A DNA stretch of 64,000 nt, from the NCBI RefSeq assembly GCF_018403225.1, contig NZ_BOSG01000001.1:1922001-1986000 (forward strand), given 5' to 3'. This stretch comes from Paenibacillus sp. J23TS9 (GTDB taxonomy: Bacteria > Bacillota > Bacilli > Paenibacillales > Paenibacillaceae). Every line of letters starts with the position of its first letter. Position 1 is the stretch's first letter. A model generated the notes under the pieces. It was not told the DNA's origin and did no database searches. It saw only the letters and a program-made list of their open reading frames with translations. This document shows positions 27,693-35,143 of the stretch, in pieces. A program made the position numbers and the translations under genes.

Positions 27693-28712
27693 TTACAGAT
27701 TCATATTCACAAGTATTTTGCATTGCTTACGGTCTTTGGTCAGCTGTTCAAATCCTTCTTCCACAATATGATCAAGTGCAATCCTACTGGTGATCACCGC
27801 ATTTCCATCGATCGTACCGCTTGCAAGCAGGTTAATAACCTCAGGGAATAAGTTATTATATGCATATGAGCCGCTGATTTTTGCTTCTGTTTTCACGATG
27901 AGACTGGGGTTGAAGTTCACTGGTTTTTCCCATAAGCTGACGATCTTAAATTCCCCTCCAGGTCTGACAATATGAATACCCGACTCGAATGTGGCCTGAA
28001 CGCCCGCTGCATCATAAGCTACGTCTACACCACCATTTGTTAATTCGTTAATAAGCTGAACGGCATCCGTCGTAACCGGATTAATCACATGTGTTGCTCC
28101 AAGCTCGAGCGCTTTCTCACGGCGTTCTTCCGATACCTCGACTACGAAAATCCGTCCTGCGCCGGCAGCCTTTACCGCTTGCAGAAGAAGCAGACCAATC
28201 GGCCCTGCACCGAAGATGGCTGCATTATCTCCCAGGTTCAGCTGGCTTTGACGCACCGCATGCACGGCAACCGCCGTTGGTTCAACCAACGCGCCCAGCT
28301 CTAGGCTCATATTATCGGGCAGAACAAATACATTTTCTTGTCTGGCAACTGCGTATTCAGCGAATCCACCTGACAAGGAATAGCCGTAGCCTTGAGAATT
28401 GGTGCAGAGATTGACCATGCCTCTTTTACAATTTACGCAGTGTCCACATGGAATAAGAGGCTCCACCGCGACTTTGTCTCCAATCATGATCCCCTCTACG
28501 CCTTCGCCTATCTCAGTGACCACGCCTGAGAATTCATGCCCAAGCACAGGCTGCTTGCGAATGGGATAAATGCCAGCCAAATATTCATGCATATCACTTC
28601 CGCAAATACCTGCGAACTCCACTTTTACCTTTACCGTACCCGGTTTCAATGCTGGAATTTCAATCTCTTCCACCCGGATATCTCTAGCGCCATAGATGTG
28701 TGCTGCTTTCAT
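27693..28712 (-). CDS. Zinc-dependent medium-chain dehydrogenase (butanediol/sorbitol type)
   Basis: 339 residues. Catalytic-zinc motif 'GICGSDMHEY' and 'GHEFSGVV', structural-zinc cysteines in 'CGHCVNCKRGMVNLC', and a Rossmann motif 'AIFGAGPIGLLLLQAVKAAG'. The set and the 'YPIRKQPVLGHEFSG' stretch resemble (R,R)-2,3-butanediol dehydrogenases and polyol dehydrogenases; the substrate cannot be fixed. It lies 23 bp downstream of a TetR gene on the same strand, so it is probably repressed by that regulator. The lactate dehydrogenase encoded divergently hints at a role in fermentative redox balance (inference). Confidence 0.9.
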   Translation of the reverse strand: MKAAHIYGARDIRVEEIEIPALKPGTVKVKVEFAGICGSDMHEYLAGIYPIRKQPVLGHEFSGVVTEIGEGVEGIMIGDKVAVEPLIPCGHCVNCKRGMVNLCTNSQGYGYSLSGGFAEYAVARQENVFVLPDNMSLELGALVEPTAVAVHAVRQSQLNLGDNAAIFGAGPIGLLLLQAVKAAGAGRIFVVEVSEERREKALELGATHVINPVTTDAVQLINELTNGGVDVAYDAAGVQATFESGIHIVRPGGEFKIVSLWEKPVNFNPSLIVKTEAKISGSYAYNNLFPEVINLLASGTIDGNAVITSRIALDHIVEEGFEQLTKDRKQCKILVNMNL

Positions 28713-28735
28713 GATGTCAGCTCCTCAATAAATAT

Positions 28736-29350
28736 TTACTCGGAATCAATACCTAATCCCTTAAAAATAAACTGTACGGTTAGGTTGGCTGCTTGCTGCG
28801 AAGGTACTTCCTGCCGATTCTCCATCGGATTCAGATACGGGTCCAGCATAGAGGATATGATCGTTCCCATCGTGAAATTCACAGCAAACTCAATCGAAGG
28901 AAAAGGAATCTTTCCTTGATTCATGCCTGTGTTCAAAATAAGACGAAGTTGGTCCCAAGTCGGGAAAATAGCATACGTCAGCTTTTCCACTCTTGGACTT
29001 TTCATCATAAGTTCCTGCTGAAGAATACTGATCAAATGTCTCTCCTCATAGCGGTATTCCACGAACTTCTCAATGAACACACGCAGATCGGAAACGGGAT
29101 CAACAAGCTCATAGCTCATCTCGGCAAAATATTGTCTTAGTGGTTCGAACAGTGCATAAAATACATTATCCTTGCCGCCAAAATGATAGGATACGAGAGC
29201 TAAGGATACACCAGCTTCATCGCAAATTTGTCTTACCGTTGTACCTTCAAAGCCCTTTTGGGCAAACAGCTTCTTAGCTGCCTTTAGAATAACGACTTTC
29301 ACGTCTTTATCTTTGATTTCTTCTTTATTTTTCAAGGTTAAACCACCCAT
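28736..29350 (-). CDS. TetR-family regulator of the dehydrogenase operon
   Basis: About 204 residues. N-terminal HTH: 'ILKAAKKLFAQKGFEGTTVRQICDEAGVSLALVSYHFGGKDNVFYALF'. The C-terminal ligand domain is typical in length. The start is uncertain between ATG 29350 and TTG 29335, the latter seven bases after GGGTGG. Two near-identical 16-18-bp palindromes lie upstream (29392-29409 and 29582-29599) and are good operator candidates for autoregulation. Confidence 0.9.
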   Translation of the reverse strand: MGGLTLKNKEEIKDKDVKVVILKAAKKLFAQKGFEGTTVRQICDEAGVSLALVSYHFGGKDNVFYALFEPLRQYFAEMSYELVDPVSDLRVFIEKFVEYRYEERHLISILQQELMMKSPRVEKLTYAIFPTWDQLRLILNTGMNQGKIPFPSIEFAVNFTMGTIISSMLDPYLNPMENRQEVPSQQAANLTVQFIFKGLGIDSE

Positions 29351-29391
29351 CTGCCTGCAATCTGCTTTATTAATTTAATGCATCCTCTGCT

Positions 29392-29409
29392 TTTGAACAG
29401 TTGTTCAAA
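29392..29409. promoter_or_regulatory. Palindromic operator 1 (probable TetR site)
   Basis: TTTGAACA-GT-TGTTCAAA, a perfect inverted repeat 42 bp ahead of the TetR start. Confidence 0.7.
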
Positions 29410-29581
29410 TTAAAGCATGTTTAACGTACCATTAGTTTGGCATAGCGTCAATTTCATGCAGACATCAATACGTCTAATGGTTAATGCGGTTTAAAATGGG
29501 CAATTTAACGATCATAATAAAAAAGAAATCCAGTTCAATAGAAATTTGATGCTCCGTTAAACGTTTGTTTTGAACGTACGT

Positions 29582-29599
29582 TTTGAACAGTTGTTCAAC
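29582..29599. promoter_or_regulatory. Palindromic operator 2 (probable TetR site)
   Basis: TTTGAACA-GT-TGTTCAAC, the same 16-bp core as operator 1, preceded by an extra half-site TTTTGAAC at 29569-29576. Centre-to-centre distance to operator 1 is 190 bp. The remainder of the 29351-29827 gap holds no gene I can support. Confidence 0.7.
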
Positions 29600-29827
29600 A
29601 ATGAGAATTATACATCTGTGTCTGAAATGTGTCAACAACGCGCAGTCCCAAGGTTAAAGCTGCAATACTTTATGCGATGAAACTGAAAATGGCAATCTGA
29701 TTCAGCAGTATTGGCGTATTTCTGTATCACATCGATCTTTATTCAAATAGCGGAGATATGTTTAGTTTTATATTAAAGATGGATTTTATGGAAAAAACGA
29801 TCATTCATCAAAGGAGAGATAAAAACA

Positions 29828-30757
29828 ATGACATCCATCCAATCACAACGCCCTACGCGTGTCGCCATTATCGGAACGGGAGCCGTAGGCTCGACAACCG
29901 CATACACCTTATTTTTGCGAGAGCGAGTATCAGAGATGGTATTGATTGATGCTAATCACGAGAAGGCGCTGGGGGAAGCACTCGATATGAACCATGGTCT
30001 TCCATTTGCGGGGGGAGTGAAACTGTGGGCCGGCGATTACAGTGATTGTAAGGATGCGGATATCATTGTCATTGCCGCCGGATCGAATCAACGTCCAGGA
30101 GAAACCCGTCTGGATCTGTTAAAGAGAAACACAGCTATTTTTGATGATATTATCCAAAACATCGTGAAGTTCAATGATCACGGCATCATTCTGGTCGCCA
30201 CGAATCCGGTGGATATCCTATCCTATGTCACACTCAAAAAGAGCGGCTTTCCCGTGCATCGGGTTATGGGATCAGGCACTCTACTCGATAGTGCTCGTTT
30301 CCGGTATTTGATTGGCCAGAATAAACAGATCAACCCGCGCAGTATTCATGCCCACATCGTTGGTGAACACGGGGATTCGGAGCTTCCCCTCTGGAGTATT
30401 GCCAACGTCGCGGGGATTGGACTCGAATTTACAGATGAAGAACGCACGGATATTTTTAATCGGACAAAAAATGCCGCCTATGAGATTATCAATGCAAAAG
30501 GCTCTACCTCCTATGCGATTGCGTTAGCGCTTGACCGAATCATTGTTTCCATTTTGCAGAATGAAAGCTCAGTGCTTAATGTATCAACGCTCCTCACCAA
30601 CTACAACGGTGTATCGGATGTATATATGGGCGTTCCTTGCATCGTAGATCGATCAGGTGTACGGGGAATCCTCGATCTGAAGCTGGACGACCAGGAACTG
30701 GCGCAATTCCATGCATCGGCTGATAAGCTGAAGGAACAGATTGCCAACCTGATCTGA
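29828..30757 (+). CDS. ldh: L-lactate dehydrogenase
   Basis: 309 residues. NAD-binding 'VAIIGTGAVGSTTAYTL', the acidic residue 'LIDAN', the mobile loop 'NQRPGETRLDLLKRN' with the substrate arginine, 'LVATNPVDILSYV', 'GSGTLLDSARFRYLIG' and the catalytic histidine in 'HIVGEHGDSELPLWS'. These place it in the LDH branch: pyruvate + NADH to L-lactate + NAD+. The RBS is AAAGGAGAG. The 5' gap to the TetR gene is long (477 bp) and contains two TetR-type palindromes, so co-regulation with the dehydrogenase is possible. No perfect Rex box was seen. Confidence 0.95.
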   Translation: MTSIQSQRPTRVAIIGTGAVGSTTAYTLFLRERVSEMVLIDANHEKALGEALDMNHGLPFAGGVKLWAGDYSDCKDADIIVIAAGSNQRPGETRLDLLKRNTAIFDDIIQNIVKFNDHGIILVATNPVDILSYVTLKKSGFPVHRVMGSGTLLDSARFRYLIGQNKQINPRSIHAHIVGEHGDSELPLWSIANVAGIGLEFTDEERTDIFNRTKNAAYEIINAKGSTSYAIALALDRIIVSILQNESSVLNVSTLLTNYNGVSDVYMGVPCIVDRSGVRGILDLKLDDQELAQFHASADKLKEQIANLI

Positions 30758-30827
30758 TGAAGACAATAGAGGCTGCAGCATAGCTGTGCGATCCGTTATA
30801 AAACGCATCAAGCGCAATGTCTAAAGT

Positions 30828-30856
30828 TTGACAACAAAGTTTGTATTTTCTATAAT
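30828..30856 (+). promoter_or_regulatory. Consensus SigA promoter of the second TetR gene
   Basis: TTGACA, 17-bp spacer, TATAAT: exact consensus. A direct repeat AAAGTTTG (30823-30830 and 30836-30843) overlaps the -35 element and could be the repressor site. Confidence 0.85.
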
Positions 30857-30899
30857 TTCGACAAGCACCCTACAGTCAAAGAAATAAGGTGAGTCGTCT

Positions 30900-31550
30900 A
30901 TGTCTCCTCGTACAAAGGAACAAAATGAACAAATACGCAATCAACGGAAGCAAGAAATACTGAATGCAGCAATCCGTGTTTATGTCGATAAAGGCTATGC
31001 AGCTTCTGAGATGGCGGATATCGCGAATCAAGCAGGGCTTGCGCACGGACTTGTTTTTTACTATTTCAAGAACAAAAAAAATTTGTTCCGTGAACTTTAT
31101 GAATACATGATGGAAGAATCCAAGCAATATACCCAGGTATTCTTTGAACAAGAAATACCTGTTTTTGAGCTGTTCGGCAGCTATGCCAGGACCGTATGCG
31201 AACGTGTAATCATAAGACCGGAAATTTCCCGTTTTTACATGAGAATTGGCCTGGACTTGCATTTGTTGTACAATCCCGATGAAATTCCACCATTCAAATG
31301 GGTCAAAAGTTTTATGGAGCAGATGACCAAAACCATAGAAAAAGGAATCGCTCAAGGTTTGATCCGACAAGGAGATGCCCATTTGATGGCTATGCAATTT
31401 TGGGGATCTGTTTCCCAAGGCATGGCTTATTTGGATCAAACGAAGCAGGAGCTCGAAGCACAAGGAATTTCTGAAGCAAATGTAACGGATCAACTGAATA
31501 AAGTGCTGGATCAAATCATTGAATCGTCAGTTGCTGTAATAAAACCTTAG
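30900..31550 (+). CDS. TetR-family transcriptional regulator
   Basis: 216 residues. HTH: 'EILNAAIRVYVDKGYAASEMADIANQAGLAHGLVFYYFKNKKNLFREL'. AAGGTGAG precedes the ATG. The C-terminal domain is of normal TetR length. Driven by a perfect consensus promoter, as expected of a self-repressed gene. The 155-codon unknown gene 70 bp downstream is on the same strand and is probably co-transcribed. Confidence 0.92.
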   Translation: MSPRTKEQNEQIRNQRKQEILNAAIRVYVDKGYAASEMADIANQAGLAHGLVFYYFKNKKNLFRELYEYMMEESKQYTQVFFEQEIPVFELFGSYARTVCERVIIRPEISRFYMRIGLDLHLLYNPDEIPPFKWVKSFMEQMTKTIEKGIAQGLIRQGDAHLMAMQFWGSVSQGMAYLDQTKQELEAQGISEANVTDQLNKVLDQIIESSVAVIKP

Positions 31551-31620
31551 TATTTTTTTTGCGTTTTAGATTGACTTATGAATCAATTGAAAATAATATT
31601 AGATCGAGGAGAGTGATTAT

Positions 31621-32088
31621 ATGTTGTTAGTGGAACTTTCGAAGCAGGAATTTGAAGAGTTGGATGGCGTGGGGCTTATGATGGCTTGCATTGAGCCAAC
31701 GATACAACAAGTTCGCGGTCAGCATCCATCATTGAAGGCAGAACGGATTAACAAACTGAACAAAGCCCAGCAATCCCTGTTCATGTTCAGGCTGCTCTAC
31801 CCTGCCAGGAATTCTGAGCAGGATTATCAATTATGGATGAATTATTTTTTGCAAGAGCCCGACTATTGGTCAGGGATCACTGCAGGCTTACGTTTTTTTG
31901 AAGAAGCCGTAATGATTGAAGTTCTTAAAGAAACCGAAGCGGCTCTTACCTCGTCCCCTCCGGACACTTTACACACAGGAATCTCTCTCTTATTCGAAAA
32001 ATTCTGTGCTGCATTTGATGATAGCCTTCATCGAATTAGTCAATATATACGAACCAATCCAGATAAGTTTATACAATTTCTGAATTAA
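31621..32088 (+). CDS. Hypothetical protein downstream of TetR
   Basis: 155 residues, soluble, largely helical, no signal peptide or TM. GAGGAGAGTG is a strong ribosome site. Features such as 'QQSLFMFRLLYPARNSEQDYQLWMNYF' and 'YIRTNPDKFIQFLN' do not match a family I know. Context suggests it is part of the TetR regulon. Confidence 0.75.
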   Translation: MLLVELSKQEFEELDGVGLMMACIEPTIQQVRGQHPSLKAERINKLNKAQQSLFMFRLLYPARNSEQDYQLWMNYFLQEPDYWSGITAGLRFFEEAVMIEVLKETEAALTSSPPDTLHTGISLLFEKFCAAFDDSLHRISQYIRTNPDKFIQFLN

Positions 32089-32144
32089 TACAGCAAAGAA
32101 TGTGCTGTTCAACCTGAACTGTATAACTGGGCAATAACATAAAA

Positions 32145-32185
32145 ATCCCCCTCAGAGTCTAATGGCTTAGACATTTGAGGGGGAT
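32145..32185. terminator. Terminator between the hypothetical gene and the ABC exporter
   Basis: ATCCCCCTCA / TTGAGGGGGAT outer stem plus GTCTAA/TTAGAC inner stem. Followed by five T on the minus strand; convergent genes end on both sides. Confidence 0.88.
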
Positions 32186-32192
32186 CTCCTAT

Positions 32193-33953
32193 TTATATTT
32201 CCATCACTAAACGTTGCTCATCCTTTTCCATCTGGGAATGGTAAAGGGTATGATATCTTCCTCCAGCTAATAGCAGCGCGTCATGCGTGCCTTTTTCCAC
32301 AAGCTGCCCATTTTCCATCACCAATATCAAATCCGCATTCTGTACCGTTGACAGACGATGAGCAATGACGAGCGTCGTTTTTCCAACCATCAACTTTGTC
32401 AATGCCTCCTGCACAACCCTCTCGGATTCGTTATCCAGCGCAGACGTAGCTTCATCGAGCAGAAGTATCGGTGCATCCCTCAAAATAGCTCTTGCAATGG
32501 CAATCCGCTGCTTCTGGCCGCCGGACAGTCTGGAACCTCTTTCCCCAATCTCCGTCTCAAAGCCATCAGGCAGTTTCATAATAAAATCATACGCATTGGC
32601 TTGTCTGGCAGCTGCGATCATCTGCTCCTCATTCACCGACGGATTGCCATCCATCATATTATCCCGTATCGATCCCGTGAAAAGAACCGACTCCTGCGGA
32701 ACCAGAGAGAAATAATTCCTGTATTCCCGTAATCCTATAGTCTCTCTGTCCCTTCCATCAATTTCGACCGATCCTGTTGTGGGGATATATAGTCCCATCA
32801 GCAATTTAAATAACGTGGATTTGCCTCCTCCGCTGGTTCCCACGATCGCTATCGTTTGACCTGCGTACACATGGAATCGAACATCACGAAGAGCAAGGGC
32901 GTCAACAGAATCCGTATAGGAGAACCCCAGATTAGAAACAGCCAATTCGCTGAAAGATGTTTTGGCGTGGCTTTCTTGCGGAAGCTCCGTATACTCCTTA
33001 GGGAAATCAATCACCTGAAATATCCGTTCAGCCCCGGCTAAAGCCTGCTGCATACCGGACCACAAAGCAGGAAGCGCGGAAAACGGATGGACCAAATAGT
33101 TCATTAGCTGTATAAATGCAAGCATGGCCCCCACCTCGAGGCTCCCTTTGGCAACAAAAAATCCGGCAAGCAAAATCGCAATGATAAAGGTTAGATTAGC
33201 AATTCCCTGAGATACCGAATTCGCGGCCCCCTGGATTTTGCCCTGACTGCGTTCAATCTCTGAAATTTCTGAGCTGTACTGTCGATATTGATGGGCTATT
33301 TTCTTTTCAAGACCAAATATTTTATATAAAATACTGGCACCGAGAACATCCTGCAGAAAAGAGGTTGACCTCCCCATCGCTTCCTGAAGGTGTATGCCCT
33401 TCTTTCTCATGACCTCACCGAACATTTTTCCAGCCAAAATCATGAGCGGACCTATGGATATCGTGATTAATGCGAGCGGCCAATGAATGCTCAGCAAATA
33501 AATAAAAGCGCAAAGGGCAAGCAGCGGATTTTTAAGCAAAGCCATAATCACATTGCCGCTCGCTTCACCTACCGCCTGATTGTCGCTTGTAAAACGAGCA
33601 AGCAAATCTCCTGTATGATGCTGGTCGTAATAGGACTGGGGTAGACGTAAAGCATGCTCCATTGTATCCCGGCGGATATCGTTTCTAATTTTGAGTGATG
33701 CTTTTTGTTTGAGATATGTATCGAAATAAGCAATCAGGCATAAGCAAATGAGCATTCCCGCACCCATGAGAATCAGAATAGGCCAGCGGTCTACTTCAAA
33801 TTTCACTGCTGCATTTGTAATGAGTGACAAGAACCAGGCAACGGAAAGATCCAGCACGATGCTCACAAGCATGGTAAGGATCAGCCCGGCATACAGCAGC
33901 TTGTATCTGCCCATGTATTTTAATAATCTAAAAAAAGTACCTTCTTTATTCAT
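32193..33953 (-). CDS. ABC exporter, fused TM and ATPase domains (BmrA/MsbA type)
   Basis: 586 residues. Six-helix exporter domain (about 15-310) and an ATPase domain with Walker A 'GTSGGGKST' (about residue 370), Q loop 'LVPQESVLF', signature 'LSGGQKQRIAIARAIL', Walker B 'ILLLDEATSALD' and 'IAHRLSTVQ'. The ATG follows AGAGGTG. Forms a homodimer or pairs with another half-transporter; the neighbouring half-exporter at 35.1 kb is on the other strand and separately controlled. Substrate probably a drug, lipid or peptide. Confidence 0.94.
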   Translation of the reverse strand: MNKEGTFFRLLKYMGRYKLLYAGLILTMLVSIVLDLSVAWFLSLITNAAVKFEVDRWPILILMGAGMLICLCLIAYFDTYLKQKASLKIRNDIRRDTMEHALRLPQSYYDQHHTGDLLARFTSDNQAVGEASGNVIMALLKNPLLALCAFIYLLSIHWPLALITISIGPLMILAGKMFGEVMRKKGIHLQEAMGRSTSFLQDVLGASILYKIFGLEKKIAHQYRQYSSEISEIERSQGKIQGAANSVSQGIANLTFIIAILLAGFFVAKGSLEVGAMLAFIQLMNYLVHPFSALPALWSGMQQALAGAERIFQVIDFPKEYTELPQESHAKTSFSELAVSNLGFSYTDSVDALALRDVRFHVYAGQTIAIVGTSGGGKSTLFKLLMGLYIPTTGSVEIDGRDRETIGLREYRNYFSLVPQESVLFTGSIRDNMMDGNPSVNEEQMIAAARQANAYDFIMKLPDGFETEIGERGSRLSGGQKQRIAIARAILRDAPILLLDEATSALDNESERVVQEALTKLMVGKTTLVIAHRLSTVQNADLILVMENGQLVEKGTHDALLLAGGRYHTLYHSQMEKDEQRLVMEI

Positions 33954-34064
33954 GCAACACCTCTATATTTATAATTCTGCGGAATAAAACTACTCCTCCT
34001 TGAAAAGCACTTCAAACATTCGTATTCTGATGGCGTACATGACCTTCTTAGAGATCAGCGCATC

Positions 34065-34184
34065 CTATATTCTGAAAATAAAGCAGTAATTTTCGGCCCT
34101 CATGTAATGCTTTCCGGTGGCTTTTACCGTTTCAATCCGTTCCCAGCCTTCTTCCAAGGTGGTTACTGCTGATTCAGGATTCAT
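34065..34184 (-). CDS. Possible 39-residue small protein after the GNAT gene
   Basis: The same frame stays open beyond the GNAT stop; an ATG at 34184 gives 39 codons starting 'MNPESAVTTLEEGWERIETV' and ending in 'FIFRI'. Composition looks coding, but no good ribosome site precedes the ATG. It could instead be the decayed tail of a larger gene. Confidence 0.25.
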   Translation of the reverse strand: MNPESAVTTLEEGWERIETVKATGKHYMRAENYCFIFRI

Positions 34185-34214
34185 GGAATGCGGTTGAATG
34201 TTCTCCCGGAGATG

Positions 34215-34772
34215 TTAAATGCTCGCAGTTATGGTTCTTTTCATTTCAGGATCTTGTAACTGATTGGCTATTTCCTTCCATCTCGGCTCATGGCTTTCAT
34301 GCGAGAGCTTCGGAACGAAGCCAAGTCTGAGATAGGTCTTAATGGCAGATATTCGAAAATCATCCGTATTCAGCAGCGCTTTTACCCTTCCGTCATTTCT
34401 CATTTGGATTAAGGCAGCATGGGTAATTTTCTGTCCAAGACCTTGTCCTGCATAAGCATTCATGATGCCTACCATATGAAGATATCCCATATCGCTGCCG
34501 AGTTTTGCTTGATGCCAGGCGGAAGCGGTCGCCACCGGTTGATCACCTTTCCACAGAATAATGATCCGTTCGGGTCTGAATTCCACATCCTTCTTCATAA
34601 ATTCCTCAAAGGAAAATGCAGATTGGAAAGATTCGCCTATAATGGCTTCCCATGCTGCCTCTTCACCAGGTTGATAAGCGGCAATGTGATACGGTTCTGA
34701 AATTGAAATTTCAGGTAATAAAGATAACTGTTCGTGAATCATGACTAATTGAGGCAAATTGGACTCGCTCAA
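34215..34772 (-). CDS. GNAT-family N-acetyltransferase
   Basis: 185 residues. The acetyl-CoA site is visible as 'LHMVGIMNAYAGQGLGQKITHAALIQM' (Q/RxxGxG/A-like), with the preceding strand 'RIIILWKGDQPVATASAW' and the C-terminal 'TDDFRISAIKTYLRLGFVPKL' typical of the family. The start is TTG at 34772, seven bases after AGGGGG. The acceptor is unknown. A candidate promoter lies at 34852-34881. Confidence 0.88.
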   Translation of the reverse strand: MSESNLPQLVMIHEQLSLLPEISISEPYHIAAYQPGEEAAWEAIIGESFQSAFSFEEFMKKDVEFRPERIIILWKGDQPVATASAWHQAKLGSDMGYLHMVGIMNAYAGQGLGQKITHAALIQMRNDGRVKALLNTDDFRISAIKTYLRLGFVPKLSHESHEPRWKEIANQLQDPEMKRTITASI

Positions 34773-34851
34773 TGAATAACCCCCTACACGTCTTTAAAAA
34801 GTATTAAATCCTTCTTCATAGATCTAAAATACAGGATACCTGCACACCACT

Positions 34852-34881
34852 ATCGTATCCATGGATGCTTTGTGCTGTCAA
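34852..34881 (-). promoter_or_regulatory. Candidate promoter of the GNAT gene
   Basis: TTGACA, 18-bp spacer, TACGAT on the minus strand, 80 bp ahead of the TTG start. Confidence 0.4.
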
Positions 34882-34933
34882 CGAGATAAATATCGCACGG
34901 TACATTATTGGATACAGAAACCGTTAAAAATTT

Positions 34934-35024
34934 TCGCAGCCGATTAAAGGTATTTAAATGGATTAACCGTAATATAAGGTTATTAGGATCCTGCTTAAAA
35001 CACATTCCATCGTTTTGGCTGCGA
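34934..35024 (+). promoter_or_regulatory. Structured leader upstream of the second ABC exporter
   Basis: TCGCAGCC (34934-34941) and GGCTGCGA (35017-35024) are exact 8-bp inverted copies enclosing about 75 bases that hold a further AACC/GGTT hairpin. In RNA this could be one long-range stem in the 5' leader. No T-run follows. No gene is seen here. Confidence 0.35.
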
Positions 35025-35059
35025 TCTCAAAAAAAAAATAACAGAAACGGGTGTTGAAG

Positions 35060-35116
35060 ATGAGAAAAAAAACGAACGCAAAAATGAGTAATCATTGGAG
35101 GGTGACTATACTCTAA
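35060..35116 (+). CDS. 18-codon leader peptide ahead of the ABC exporter
   Basis: ATG at 35060 opens an 18-residue basic peptide (starts MRKKTNAK, ends WRVTIL) whose TAA at 35114-35116 lies inside the right arm of the hairpin described next. A weak GGGTG site precedes it. Leader peptides that control resistance ABC transporters by ribosome stalling are known in Bacillus (for example ahead of bmrCD). The position and overlap make this a good candidate; translation is not proven. Confidence 0.5.
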   Translation: MRKKTNAKMSNHWRVTIL

Positions 35117-35135
35117 CCCTCCAAAAATATGGAGG
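35095..35135 (+). promoter_or_regulatory. Switchable hairpin overlapping the exporter ribosome site
   Basis: Segment 1 TTGGAGGGT (35095-35103) pairs perfectly with segment 2 ACCCTCCAA (35116-35124). Segment 2 also contains CCTCC (35118-35122), which can pair with the ribosome site GGAGG (35131-35135). The two pairings are mutually exclusive: 1:2 leaves the ribosome site free, 2:3 hides it. Segment 1 and the start of segment 2 lie within the leader ORF, so its translation would affect the choice. The arrangement fits translational attenuation. Confidence 0.6.
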
Positions 35136-35143
35136 AGAAATCA

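Noticed and set aside
30876..31514. 212-codon open frame on the minus strand opposite the second TetR gene
   Set aside because: It mirrors the TetR coding frame, has no ribosome site, and its sequence looks like an antisense by-product (His/Leu/Phe-rich), while the plus strand has a clear TetR fold and promoter.
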